Positions 26,850-34,450 of a stretch of DNA of 64,000 nucleotides are shown here, one piece after another. The first letter of the stretch is position 1, and every line of letters starts with the position of its first letter. Below the pieces are notes generated by a model that was not told the DNA's origin, did no database searches, and worked only from the letters and a program-made list of their open reading frames with translations. Position numbers and translations under genes: made by a program. This DNA comes from Xanthobacteraceae bacterium (GTDB lineage Bacteria; Pseudomonadota; Alphaproteobacteria; Rhizobiales; Xanthobacteraceae). The DNA lies in the NCBI GenBank assembly GCA_019454205.1, contig CP075369.1:1674001-1738000 (forward strand), read 5' to 3'.

Positions 26850-28003
26850 GCAACTTCCTCCAACATCACTTCCGTGGCGCCGCCGCCGATCGCCTGCACG
26901 CGCGCGTCGCGCGACATGCGCTCGATCGCGCTTTCGCGCATGAAGCCAAGTCCGCCGTGAAATTGCACGCAATCGTACATCACTTCGTTGACCAGTTCGC
27001 CGCAGTAAGCCTTCACCATCGAGACCTCCTTGGTCGCGTCATATCCCTGCGCATCGAGCCATGCGGCGTGATAGACGAGCTGCCGCCCCGCCTCGACCTT
27101 TCCCGCAAGGTCGGCGAGGCGCTGACGGATGGCCTGCTTCGACCATAACGGCGCGCCGAAGGCCTGCCGCTGCTGCACCCATTCCAAGGTCAGCTCAAGC
27201 GCGGCGGAACATTCGCCGATGCACATGGCGCCGATGGTGGTGCGCTCGTTCTGGAAGTTCTTCATGATGGCGTAGAAGCCGCGGCCTTCTTCGCCAAGGA
27301 TGTTCGTGACCGGCACGCGGCATTCCTCGAAATGCAATTCGGCAGTGTCGGACGAGCGCCAGCCATGCTTGTCCAGCGGACGCGCGACGGAAAATCCCTT
27401 CGTGCCCTTCTCAACCAGAATCATCGACACGCTCTGCGACGGCTGCGCTTTCGGATCGCTTTTCGCCGCCACGCAGTAAAGGTCCGCGTGCACGCCGTTG
27501 GTGATGAAAGTTTTCGACCCGTTGATGATGTATTCGTCACCCTCACGGCGCGCGGTGGTGCGAATACCCTTCACATCCGAACCGGCGAACGGCTCGGTGA
27601 CGCAGACCGCGACGATATTCTTGCCGGCTACCACGTCCGGCATGAACCTGTCCTTGATGGCCTGCGAACCGGCGTTGAAGATATGGACCGACGCCATGTC
27701 GGTATGCACCAGCACGGTGATCGCAAAGCCGCCGAAGGTCGAGCGTCCGAGTTCTTCCGCCAGCACCACGGTGCCGAGCGTATCCATTTCCGAGCCGCCG
27801 TACTGGGAAGGATAGCGGATGCCGAGGAAGCCGAGCGCGCCCATCTTTTGCAGGACGTCGCGCGGAACGTAGCCCTGCTCCTCCCACTTGAGGCCGTGCG
27901 GTTTCACTTCCTGCTCGACGAAGCGGCGCACCTGCGCGCGCAACTGCTCATGCTCCTCGGAGAAGTAAATCGAGCGCGTGGGTGCGGAGGCTTTGTCGAG
28001 CAT
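26837..28003 (-). CDS. acyl-CoA dehydrogenase linked to mccB
   Basis: A 388-residue FAD-dependent acyl-CoA dehydrogenase. FAD-binding blocks are VTEPFAGSDVKGIRTTARR and FITNGVHADLY, and the C-terminal region is CVQFHGGLGFMRES. The MCAD-type base position near the C-terminus reads IGGGATEVM (no glutamate). A glutamate is present in FQNERTTIGAM, the position used by isovaleryl-CoA and long-chain dehydrogenases. It starts 2 bp after the mccB stop, so it is in the same operon. The substrate may be a branched or terpenoid acyl-CoA, but this is inference. Confidence 0.9.
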   Translation of the reverse strand: MLDKASAPTRSIYFSEEHEQLRAQVRRFVEQEVKPHGLKWEEQGYVPRDVLQKMGALGFLGIRYPSQYGGSEMDTLGTVVLAEELGRSTFGGFAITVLVHTDMASVHIFNAGSQAIKDRFMPDVVAGKNIVAVCVTEPFAGSDVKGIRTTARREGDEYIINGSKTFITNGVHADLYCVAAKSDPKAQPSQSVSMILVEKGTKGFSVARPLDKHGWRSSDTAELHFEECRVPVTNILGEEGRGFYAIMKNFQNERTTIGAMCIGECSAALELTLEWVQQRQAFGAPLWSKQAIRQRLADLAGKVEAGRQLVYHAAWLDAQGYDATKEVSMVKAYCGELVNEVMYDCVQFHGGLGFMRESAIERMSRDARVQAIGGGATEVMLEEVARRM

Positions 28004-28005
28004 GG

Positions 28006-29613
28006 TTACATCCGGAAGACGCCGAACTTCGTGTCCGGTATCGGCGCGTTGAGCGTGGCCGCGAGCGCGAGCGACAGCACGCGGCGCGTGTCGGCGGGCT
28101 GGATGATGCCGTCGTCCCACAGCCGCGCGGTCGCGAAGTACGGATCGCCCTGCTCCTCGTACTGCTGGATGATCGGCGCCTTGAACGCGGCTTCTTCTTC
28201 CGCGCTCCACTGCTTGCCTTCGGCTTCGATATTGTCGCGGCGCACGGTCGCGAGCACGGAAGCCGCCTGCTCAGCGCCCATGATCGAGACGCGCGCATTC
28301 GGCCATGTGAACAGGAAGCGCGGACCGAACGCACGCCCGCACATGCCGTAGTTACCCGCACCATAGGAGCCGCCGATGATGAGCGTCAGCTTCGGCACCT
28401 GCGCGCAGGAAACGGCAGTGACGAGTTTCGCGCCGTCTTTCGCGATCCCTCGCCCTTCGTATTCGCGGCCTACCATGAAGCCGGTGATGTTTTGCAGGAA
28501 CAGGAGCGGGATCTTCCGCTGGCAGCATAGTTCGACGAAATGCGCGCCCTTCTGCGAGCTTTCCGAATAAAGGATGCCGTTGTTCGCGACGATGCCGACG
28601 GGCATGCCGGAGAGATGCGCGAAGCCCGTCACCAGCGTCGAACCGTAGAGCGCCTTGAATTCCTCGAAGTGCGAGCCGTCCACGATGCGCGCGATGATCT
28701 CGTGCACGTCGAAGGGCTTGCGCTTGTCGGCGGGGATCACGCCGTCGAGTTCGTGGCTCGCGAACAGCGGTTCTTCCGGCTTGCGCAGACCAAGGCCTGC
28801 ACCCGACTCGCGGGGGAACGTCGCAACGATGTTGCGGACGATTTGCAGCGCGTGCTCGTCGTCGGCCGCGAGATGATCGGCCACGCCGGATTTGCGCGCA
28901 TGCACGTCGCCGCCCCCGAGGTCTTCTGCGGTAACGACTTCACCGGTCGCAGCTTTCACCAGCGGTGGACCACCGAGAAAGATCGTACCCTGATTGCGCA
29001 CGATCACCGTTTCGTCAGACATTGCGGGAACGTAAGCGCCGCCCGCAGTGCATGAACCCATCACACTCGCGATCTGGGGAATCCCAAGCGACGACAACGT
29101 CGCCTGATTGTAGAAGATGCGGCCGAAATGTTCGCGGTCCGGAAACACGTCCGGCCACTGCGGCAGGTTCGCGCCGCCGCTGTCGACCAGATAAATGCAC
29201 GGCAGGCGGTTCTCGCGTGCAACTTCCTGCGCGCGCAGATGCTTCTTCACCGTCATCGGGTAATAGGTGCCGCCCTTGATGGTGGAGTCGTTCGCGACAA
29301 TCACCACTTCCCTGCCCGACACCCGGCCGATGCCGGTGATCACCCCGGCGGCATGGATCGGCTCGCCATACATCCCGTGCGCGGCGAGCGGCGAGAGTTC
29401 GAGAAACGGCGAACCGAGATCGAGCAGCCGCATAACGCGCTCGCGCGGCAGCAGCTTGCCGCGGGCTGTATGGCGGGCACGGGACTTTTCGTTGCCGCCG
29501 AGCGCGGCTTCGGAACGGCGCGCGTCCAGCGTGGCACAAAGCGCGCGCATCGCTTCGCTATTTGTACGGAAATCGGCGGAATGGGCGTCGAGTCTGGATT
29601 GTATTTTTGTCAC
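28006..29613 (-). CDS. mccB: methylcrotonyl-CoA carboxylase carboxyltransferase (beta) subunit
   Basis: A 535-residue carboxyltransferase of the AccD/PccB/MccB family. MccB-like features are the N-terminus (TKIQSRLDAHSADFRTNSEA), YLVDSGGANLPQWPDVFPD, VMGSCTAGGAYVPAMSDE and LIIGGSYGAGNYGMCGRAF. It transfers CO2 from biotin on MccA to 3-methylcrotonyl-CoA in leucine breakdown. The start is GTG 29613 with GAGGAA five bases upstream. It heads an operon with the acyl-CoA dehydrogenase. mccA is elsewhere in the window. Confidence 0.93.
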   Translation of the reverse strand: MTKIQSRLDAHSADFRTNSEAMRALCATLDARRSEAALGGNEKSRARHTARGKLLPRERVMRLLDLGSPFLELSPLAAHGMYGEPIHAAGVITGIGRVSGREVVIVANDSTIKGGTYYPMTVKKHLRAQEVARENRLPCIYLVDSGGANLPQWPDVFPDREHFGRIFYNQATLSSLGIPQIASVMGSCTAGGAYVPAMSDETVIVRNQGTIFLGGPPLVKAATGEVVTAEDLGGGDVHARKSGVADHLAADDEHALQIVRNIVATFPRESGAGLGLRKPEEPLFASHELDGVIPADKRKPFDVHEIIARIVDGSHFEEFKALYGSTLVTGFAHLSGMPVGIVANNGILYSESSQKGAHFVELCCQRKIPLLFLQNITGFMVGREYEGRGIAKDGAKLVTAVSCAQVPKLTLIIGGSYGAGNYGMCGRAFGPRFLFTWPNARVSIMGAEQAASVLATVRRDNIEAEGKQWSAEEEAAFKAPIIQQYEEQGDPYFATARLWDDGIIQPADTRRVLSLALAATLNAPIPDTKFGVFRM

Positions 29614-29677
29614 GGGCGTTCCTCGAAGCCCGAAACTGCCGTGCCCGGAGGACTAACGCAACAGCCTGCGCGACAGG

Positions 29678-30337
29678 CTAGAGCGCATCGTAATCCGCCT
29701 GCGCCCACGTCTCCTTCAGCGCCGCTTCCTTCCAACGGCGGAACGACGAGAGGCCGTGAATCGCCCCCACATACTCCTCGCAAGGCTCGTCCAGCCTGAC
29801 CGCATAGGTGCGCAGCCGTGTTGCCACGGGCGCGAACATGCAATCGGCTGCCGTGAACGCCCCGAACAGGAAGTCGCCCCTCGCCCCGAAGCGCGTGCGG
29901 GCATCGCGGAAGATGTCGCAGATGCGCTTGATGTCCGCCTGCACGTCGCTGGCAATCCCTGCCTTCGGTGGCGCAGGCGCTCGCTTGAGGTTCATCGGCA
30001 TCGCCTTGCGCAGCGGCACGAAGCCGGAATGCATCTCGGCGGAAACCGAACGCGCCAGCGCGCGGGCGGCCGGATCTTTCGGCCAGAGATCGAGCTGCGG
30101 GAATTTGTCGGCCAGCGTTTCTAGAATTGCGATCGAATCCCAGATCGTATTCTCGCCGTCGAGCAGGATCGGCATTTTCCCGGCCGGCGAATATTCCAGA
30201 ATCTTCGCCTTCGACGCCGGGTCGTAGATGTTGATGATCTCCTCCTCGAACGCGATGTCGTGTTCCGCCAGCGCGAGCCAGGGACGCAGCGACCAGGAGG
30301 AATAGTTTTTATTGCCGAGGATGAGTTTCAGGGACAT
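29678..30337 (-). CDS. glutathione S-transferase family protein
   Basis: A 219-residue GST with the N-terminal thioredoxin-like domain LKLILGNKNYSSWSLRPW, where a serine of the NYSSWS loop is the likely glutathione-activating residue. The proline-containing GKMPILLDGE and IWDSIAI blocks bind glutathione. The C-terminal helical domain carries GDFLFGAFTAADCMFAPV. The substrate is unknown. ATG 30337 is the family-like start; upstream extension is not conserved in style. It lies just downstream of the doxX terminator, so it has its own promoter. Confidence 0.88.
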   Translation of the reverse strand: MSLKLILGNKNYSSWSLRPWLALAEHDIAFEEEIINIYDPASKAKILEYSPAGKMPILLDGENTIWDSIAILETLADKFPQLDLWPKDPAARALARSVSAEMHSGFVPLRKAMPMNLKRAPAPPKAGIASDVQADIKRICDIFRDARTRFGARGDFLFGAFTAADCMFAPVATRLRTYAVRLDEPCEEYVGAIHGLSSFRRWKEAALKETWAQADYDAL

Positions 30338-30350
30338 GCCGGGAGAATAG

Positions 30351-30382
30351 AAAACGCGCGGGGTGTTTGTCACCCCGCGCGT
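30351..30382 (-). terminator. intrinsic terminator after doxX
   Basis: A perfect 12-bp stem ACGCGCGGGGTG / CACCCCGCGCGT with a 5-nt loop. On the minus strand it is followed by TTTTCTATTCT. It lies 24 bp past the DoxX stop. Confidence 0.9.
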
Positions 30383-30405
30383 CAAACCGGTGAACGGTAT
30401 TACGT

Positions 30406-30807
30406 TTATTCTTTATCGCGGACGATCGCGTCGACGCTCAGCGGTCCCGGACCCGCCGCGGCTAGGTAGAGGAACGCGAAGCACAGCACTACGGCGAGGT
30501 TGCCGCCATTCAGGATCGGGAAGAAACCACCGCCTGCGTGGCCGAGGAAATAGGCGAATGCCATCAGGCCGGAAAGAATGAAAGCCGCGACGCGCGAGAA
30601 CAGGCCGATGACCAGCAGCGTACCGAACACCAGCTCAATCAGGCCAGCGTAACCGTCGGGCCAGGACAAAGGCGTCACTTTTGCGAACATCCCTACGGCC
30701 GGGAATTTGAAAATCTTGGCGAGACCGAATTGCAAAATGACCAGACCGACCATAATGCGAAAGATACTGAGGATTTGCTGCCGCCAAGGCGCAAGAAAGT
30801 TTTCCAT
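30406..30807 (-). CDS. DoxX family membrane protein
   Basis: A 133-residue protein with four hydrophobic segments: ILSIFRIMVGLVILQFGLAK, the GLIELVFGTLLVIGLFSR block, a third helix through FILSGLMAFAYFLGHAGGG, and a final helix. This is the DoxX/YphA layout. DoxX proteins are inner-membrane proteins linked to quinone/thiol metabolism and oxidative stress in other bacteria. GGAG is nine bases before ATG 30807; a TTG five codons upstream is possible. Monocistronic. Confidence 0.88.
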   Translation of the reverse strand: MENFLAPWRQQILSIFRIMVGLVILQFGLAKIFKFPAVGMFAKVTPLSWPDGYAGLIELVFGTLLVIGLFSRVAAFILSGLMAFAYFLGHAGGGFFPILNGGNLAVVLCFAFLYLAAAGPGPLSVDAIVRDKE

Positions 30808-31052
30808 CTTGGGAATCTCCAAAGAACGCGAGACCGGTTAAGTCCTCCGGCACGGGCCTTCGGTCAATATGCGCACGACAGCATCCGCGCATATTATTTT
30901 TTCGGAACTTGCGCCGCGGCAATCGAGAAGAACAAACGACGACTGATTGCCGGTCCGCCTGCAATCGTTTCTTGGAAAATCAACAATTAGCCAAGGCAGT
31001 TTGAAGTAACCAACTCCCCCGCGTCGCACCGTAATAACACGCGCAGCGGCGA

Positions 31053-31466
31053 TCACTTCTTGACTTCGCGCTCGTCCATTTCGAAGGGGCCGCCCTCTTT
31101 CTTCCACTTCGAAAAGCCGCCCTCGATATGCGCGACCGGCTTCAGACCCATGCGTTGCGCGGTCTGTGCTGCGAGCGCAGATCGCATTGCACCCGCACAG
31201 AAGAATACGAACTTCTTGTCCTCGGCAAAGACCGGCTTGTGATACGGGCTGTCGGGGTCGATCCAGAATTCGAGCATTCCGCGCGTGCAATGGAATGCGC
31301 CGGGTACGCGGCCGTCGCGGCGGATTTCGCGAATGTCGCGGATGTCGACCAGCACCACGTCATCGCGGCCGACCAGATCGAACGCCTCCCGCGTGGGAAT
31401 CGTCTCGATTTCCTTCATGGCCTCGTCGACCATCTGCTTGTGGCCAAGGGTAATTTTCTGGGTCAT
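31053..31466 (-). CDS. rhodanese-like domain protein
   Basis: A 137-residue single-domain rhodanese (sulfurtransferase). The active-site loop is C90-A-G-A-M-R95-S, preceded by the typical VLVDIRDIREIRRDGRVPGA (CH2A region) and followed by IEGGFSKWKKEGGP (CH2B region). It would carry persulfide sulfur on C90; the physiological acceptor is unknown. AGGAG lies nine bases before ATG 31466. It is a stand-alone gene. The 245 bp between it and DoxX contain nothing I can identify. Confidence 0.92.
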   Translation of the reverse strand: MTQKITLGHKQMVDEAMKEIETIPTREAFDLVGRDDVVLVDIRDIREIRRDGRVPGAFHCTRGMLEFWIDPDSPYHKPVFAEDKKFVFFCAGAMRSALAAQTAQRMGLKPVAHIEGGFSKWKKEGGPFEMDEREVKK

Positions 31467-31570
31467 TTCGTATTGCTCCTTGCCGACAAACTAGACGGGC
31501 GACGCATCGGGTCAAGTTGCCCGTGCCGGTGGCCGGTGGCACCATCGGCCGCGAAACGGAATCGCACGCC

Positions 31571-32254
31571 ATGTTCGGCCTCTCTCCCGTGGATATCGGC
31601 GCGCTCGGCTGGTTCCTGCTCGCATGGACGATCCATGCCGTGATCGTCGAGCGCTCGGAATGGCGGCTGCGCAGCCTGAACTACCGCATGGATCTGGCGC
31701 GGCATGAATGGATGTTGCGGATGCTGTCCCGTGACGTGCGCATCGTCGATACGCAGATCATGGCATCCCTGCATCAGGGCACGGCATTCTTCGCATCGAC
31801 CTCACTGTTTGCGATCGGCGGCGCGCTGGCGCTGCTACGTTCTTCCGGCGAGGTGATGGACATTTTCCGCGCCCTGCCCTTCGCCATGCAGTCTTCCCGC
31901 ACGGTATTCGAGGTGAAGGTCGTCGGGCTGCTGGTGATCTTCGTCTATGCGTTTTTCAAATTCGCGTGGTCGTACCGTTTGTTCAACTATGTCGCGATCC
32001 AGATCGGCGCGACTCCACCCGCCAGCAGCGCTAAATCGAAGGCTGCGCGCGACCATGTGGAGCGCATCGCGCGGATGATCACGATTGCGGGACGTCATTT
32101 CAACCGCGGTCAGCGCGCGATCTTTTTCGCGCTGGCCTATCTCGGCTGGTTCGTGAGCGGTTACGTGCTCGCGTTTACGACCGCCGCGGTACTGTTCGTG
32201 ATCCTGATGCGCCAGTTCGGCTCGACCGCGCGCTGGCTGTTCGGCGAGAAGTAG
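31571..32254 (+). CDS. DUF599 family membrane protein
   Basis: A 227-residue integral membrane protein of DUF599. Helix 1 is near the start (VDIGALGWFLLAWTIHAVI), followed by the conserved block RMDLARHEWMLRMLSRDVRI with IVDTQIMASLHQGTAFFAST, and three more helices. The family is broadly distributed with no assigned function. ATG 31571 starts MFGLSPVD; the open frame before it has no ribosome site. It ends 3 bp before the convergent hydrolase gene. Confidence 0.88.
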   Translation: MFGLSPVDIGALGWFLLAWTIHAVIVERSEWRLRSLNYRMDLARHEWMLRMLSRDVRIVDTQIMASLHQGTAFFASTSLFAIGGALALLRSSGEVMDIFRALPFAMQSSRTVFEVKVVGLLVIFVYAFFKFAWSYRLFNYVAIQIGATPPASSAKSKAARDHVERIARMITIAGRHFNRGQRAIFFALAYLGWFVSGYVLAFTTAAVLFVILMRQFGSTARWLFGEK

Positions 32255-32257
32255 CGT

Positions 32258-33160
32258 CTAGGCTACCTTCGTCTCCGGTTTCGCACAGGAGCGCTGCACG
32301 AGAAAATCCGCGATCGTTCCCGCAGTAGCAGGATCGAACAGCAGCTTGCGATGGCCGAGCTTTTCCACCGCGTGCAATTGCGCACCGGGCCAGTTCACTG
32401 CCCACTTTTCACCGGTGACGAAGCGCACCATCTGGTCGTCTCTGGAATGCACGATCAGCGCGGGAAGATCGAGTTTCGCAACACGCGGCATCAATTCAAT
32501 TTCTTCCGGACGATAACCGACGACGCGCTTCAGTTCCTCGAACAACGCTTCCTTGCGCGCGTCATCCATCCCGAAACGCTTTGCGATGGCGTTCAGCATG
32601 TATGTCGGTCCGGTCGGAGCGGCGATCACCGCTACGCGCTCGACATTCAGCCAGCCTTCCGTGATTGCAAACGTCATCGCAGCGCCGCCGAGCGAATGTC
32701 CCGCCACTGCGCGTACCGGACCGAACGCCTGCGCGACGCCTTCCACCGCCTGCGCGGCAAGTGGAATAGTGGACTGCGTACCGCCGGATTTACCGTGCGC
32801 CGGCAGATCGAAAGCAACGACCGCGTGACCGCGCTTCACCAGTGCGGCGATGATCGCATCGAAGCAATGATGATCGTCCTCCCAGCCGTGCACCAAAAGC
32901 ACCGCTGGCCCCTGCCCCCAGCGCCAGGCCTGTACCCACGTATCAGACACGAGGCCGATGTTTCCGCCGACAGGAATGCGCATAGATTCATCCGGTGGAG
33001 GAAGATCGGGCCGCTCGCGCGCAATCAGCAGCGGCCGGCCCGGCGTCAGAAACCTCTGCACAAAACGCCGTTGAAAACGCTTCGGCGCGATCTTTCCGTA
33101 GGTGCGCAGCAGGGACATCGTAAGCGCTGCACTCAGGTTCGGAATGCTGGAGCGGGCCAT
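32258..33160 (-). CDS. alpha/beta-hydrolase fold protein coupled to a TetR regulator
   Basis: A 300-residue hydrolase. VLLVHGWEDDHHCFDAIIA forms the oxyanion region, G-H-S-L-G (in VAGHSLGGAAMTFA) is the nucleophile elbow, VHSRDDQMV supplies the acid and LGHRKLLF the histidine. An N-terminal positively charged extension of about 60 residues precedes the fold. It follows the TetR gene after 2 bp, so it is probably the target of that regulator and may clear its ligand. The substrate is unknown, probably a hydrophobic ester. Confidence 0.87.
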   Translation of the reverse strand: MARSSIPNLSAALTMSLLRTYGKIAPKRFQRRFVQRFLTPGRPLLIARERPDLPPPDESMRIPVGGNIGLVSDTWVQAWRWGQGPAVLLVHGWEDDHHCFDAIIAALVKRGHAVVAFDLPAHGKSGGTQSTIPLAAQAVEGVAQAFGPVRAVAGHSLGGAAMTFAITEGWLNVERVAVIAAPTGPTYMLNAIAKRFGMDDARKEALFEELKRVVGYRPEEIELMPRVAKLDLPALIVHSRDDQMVRFVTGEKWAVNWPGAQLHAVEKLGHRKLLFDPATAGTIADFLVQRSCAKPETKVA

Positions 33161-33162
33161 CG

Positions 33163-33843
33163 TCAGGCTCCTTTCAACGGTGGATGCTTCATGAGAGCGT
33201 CGAACGCGGCGAGCGTGTCCCTGCGCGCATTGTCATCGCGCATCAGGCGCACACGCAGAAGGTGCGAAAGTCCGAGACCGTCGATCGCCGCGACCATCGC
33301 ACTCGCGTCCGCTTTGGGAAGCGCGACGGCGACGAGACGCCGAACCACGTCGTAAAACTCGGCATTGTGCTTTGCGGCCTGCTCGCGCACCGGACCCGGC
33401 ACGTCATCGTACTCAAAATACGCCGCGAGGATCGGGCAGCCGCCACGGCCTGAGCCGAGGCTGGGATGTTCGATCCAGTCGAGCCAGTTGCTAAAGAACA
33501 GCGCGAGGCGTTTCGGCTTGTCTTTCTCCTCGCGGATGGGGGCAATCACGACCTCGGTGAAACGCTCCGCCGCCCGCAGCAGGACCTCGACCTGGAGCGC
33601 TTCCTTCGACTTGAAATGGGCGAACAGCCCGCTCTTGGACATCCCAAGGCGGTCGGCCAGCGGGCCAAGGGTCACCGCGCCGATGCCGCTCTCGCTGGCG
33701 AGCGCCGCAGCCTCGTCGAGGATGCGGACGCGGGTCCGCTCCCCCTTGGAGGCGTCGGCCCCTGCGGCTGCGTCCGGGCTGGCCAGCTCGCGGCCATCGT
33801 CGGTCTTGAGGGTCCGGCCCTTTTTGAGCGCCTTGACGATCAT
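33163..33843 (-). CDS. TetR/AcrR family transcriptional regulator
   Basis: A 226-residue TetR-type repressor. After a basic Ala/Lys-rich N-terminal extension the HTH domain runs through RTRVRILDEAAALASESG and LGMSKSGLFAHFKSKEALQ. A ligand-binding helical domain follows (ending LMKHPPLKGA). It precedes and is coupled to an alpha/beta-hydrolase gene. A candidate operator (ACGA-N4-TCGT) lies 15 bp upstream of ATG 33843, consistent with autorepression. The inducer is unknown. Confidence 0.9.
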   Translation of the reverse strand: MIVKALKKGRTLKTDDGRELASPDAAAGADASKGERTRVRILDEAAALASESGIGAVTLGPLADRLGMSKSGLFAHFKSKEALQVEVLLRAAERFTEVVIAPIREEKDKPKRLALFFSNWLDWIEHPSLGSGRGGCPILAAYFEYDDVPGPVREQAAKHNAEFYDVVRRLVAVALPKADASAMVAAIDGLGLSHLLRVRLMRDDNARRDTLAAFDALMKHPPLKGA

Positions 33844-33857
33844 GCTTAATTAATAGC

Positions 33858-33869
33858 ACGACCGTTCGT
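33858..33869. promoter_or_regulatory. candidate operator of the tetR-hydrolase operon
   Basis: ACGACCGTTCGT has ACGA/TCGT half-site symmetry around a 4-bp centre. It sits 15 bp upstream of the tetR start, where an autorepressing TetR would bind. The arms are only four bases long, so support is weak. Confidence 0.4.
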
Positions 33870-34005
33870 TTTATTCAATACTTCATGAAGACCTGTGGAA
33901 AAAGAGAACAAATAAAGATCGATGTTCTTGAAATGTCCGATTTCCGTCTTACGTCTGGTACGCCCTTCGGGAAGGAAGGGTTGAACTGTCAGAGAAGGAA
34001 CGGAA

Positions 34006-34137
34006 ATGGCTAAAGAAAAGAAAACTGTCTATCGCGACTCGGAAGACGGACAATTCACAACGAAAAAGTACGCGGAAAGTCATCCGCGAACCACTGAAAG
34101 AGAACGAGTATCGGTCGGCAAGCCCTCAAAGAAGTAG
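34006..34137 (+). CDS. small basic protein paired with the Cas2/SinR-like gene
   Basis: A 43-residue, highly charged protein (MAKEKKTVYRDSEDGQFTTK start, ending VGKPSKK). AAGGAA lies five bases before ATG 34006. The stop is 6 bp before the Cas2-like gene, so the two form a bicistron. The segment is clearly AT-richer than its neighbours, and the codon choice (AAA, GAA, ACA, ATC) differs from the GC3-rich genes around it. This suggests recent acquisition. I recognise the YRDSxxGxF..KKYA..HPxTT pattern as recurrent in small proteins but know of no function. It may be an antitoxin or cofactor of the second protein. Confidence 0.72.
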   Translation: MAKEKKTVYRDSEDGQFTTKKYAESHPRTTERERVSVGKPSKK

Positions 34138-34143
34138 CTGCCG

Positions 34144-34410
34144 ATGGGTATCCATATCGTCGCATACGATTTGAATGTCGTCGGACAAAACTATGAATGC
34201 ATTACTGGGAAACTGAAAGCACTGCCGAACTGCCACGCGCAAGGATCAGTCTGGTTCGTCCAGTACGAAGGGACCGAAGCACAGTTGAGGGATCAGCTTC
34301 TGCCCTGCCTTGACTCGAATGACAGACTCTTCGTCAACGAAGTTTCAAAAAGTTGGGCAGGAAAGAATATGCCTACCTGTGGCAAGTGGCTTAACGACCG
34401 AGGGTACTAA
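34144..34410 (+). CDS. Cas2/VapD-like ferredoxin-fold protein (SinR family)
   Basis: An 88-residue protein whose first strand reads IHIVAYDLN. A helix follows (NYECITGKLKALPNC), then QGSVWFVQYEG and QLLPCLDSNDRLFVNEVSKSW. This order of YDLN, SVWFV and DSNDRLFV strands is that of SinR-family proteins, which share the Cas2/VapD ferredoxin fold. The aspartate after the first strand corresponds to the Cas2/VapD catalytic position. No cas genes or repeats are nearby, so it is not a CRISPR adaptation gene. Related proteins have been proposed as toxins or nucleases, but function here is unproven. The local GC content is low, and it ends at a strong hairpin. Confidence 0.68.
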   Translation: MGIHIVAYDLNVVGQNYECITGKLKALPNCHAQGSVWFVQYEGTEAQLRDQLLPCLDSNDRLFVNEVSKSWAGKNMPTCGKWLNDRGY

Positions 34411-34418
34411 TTTCCCTT

Positions 34419-34447
34419 AAAGCCCGTCGGCATTGCCGGCGGGCTTT
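34419..34447. terminator. hairpin between convergent genes
   Basis: A 13-bp stem AAAGCCCGTCGGC / GCCGGCGGGCTTT (one wobble pair), 3-nt loop. The A/T ends of the stem serve both directions, stopping the Cas2-like bicistron and the aldo/keto reductase gene. Confidence 0.8.
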
Positions 34448-34450
34448 ATG

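Noticed and set aside
34144..34410. A possible CRISPR adaptation gene (Cas2).
   Set aside because: The fold is Cas2-like but there is no Cas1, no other cas gene and no repeat-spacer array in the window. It is better described as SinR-family.
34006..34410. A prophage remnant around the lower-GC bicistron.
   Set aside because: No integrase, capsid, att repeat or other phage gene is adjacent. The flanking genes (TetR/hydrolase, aldo/keto reductase) are ordinary.
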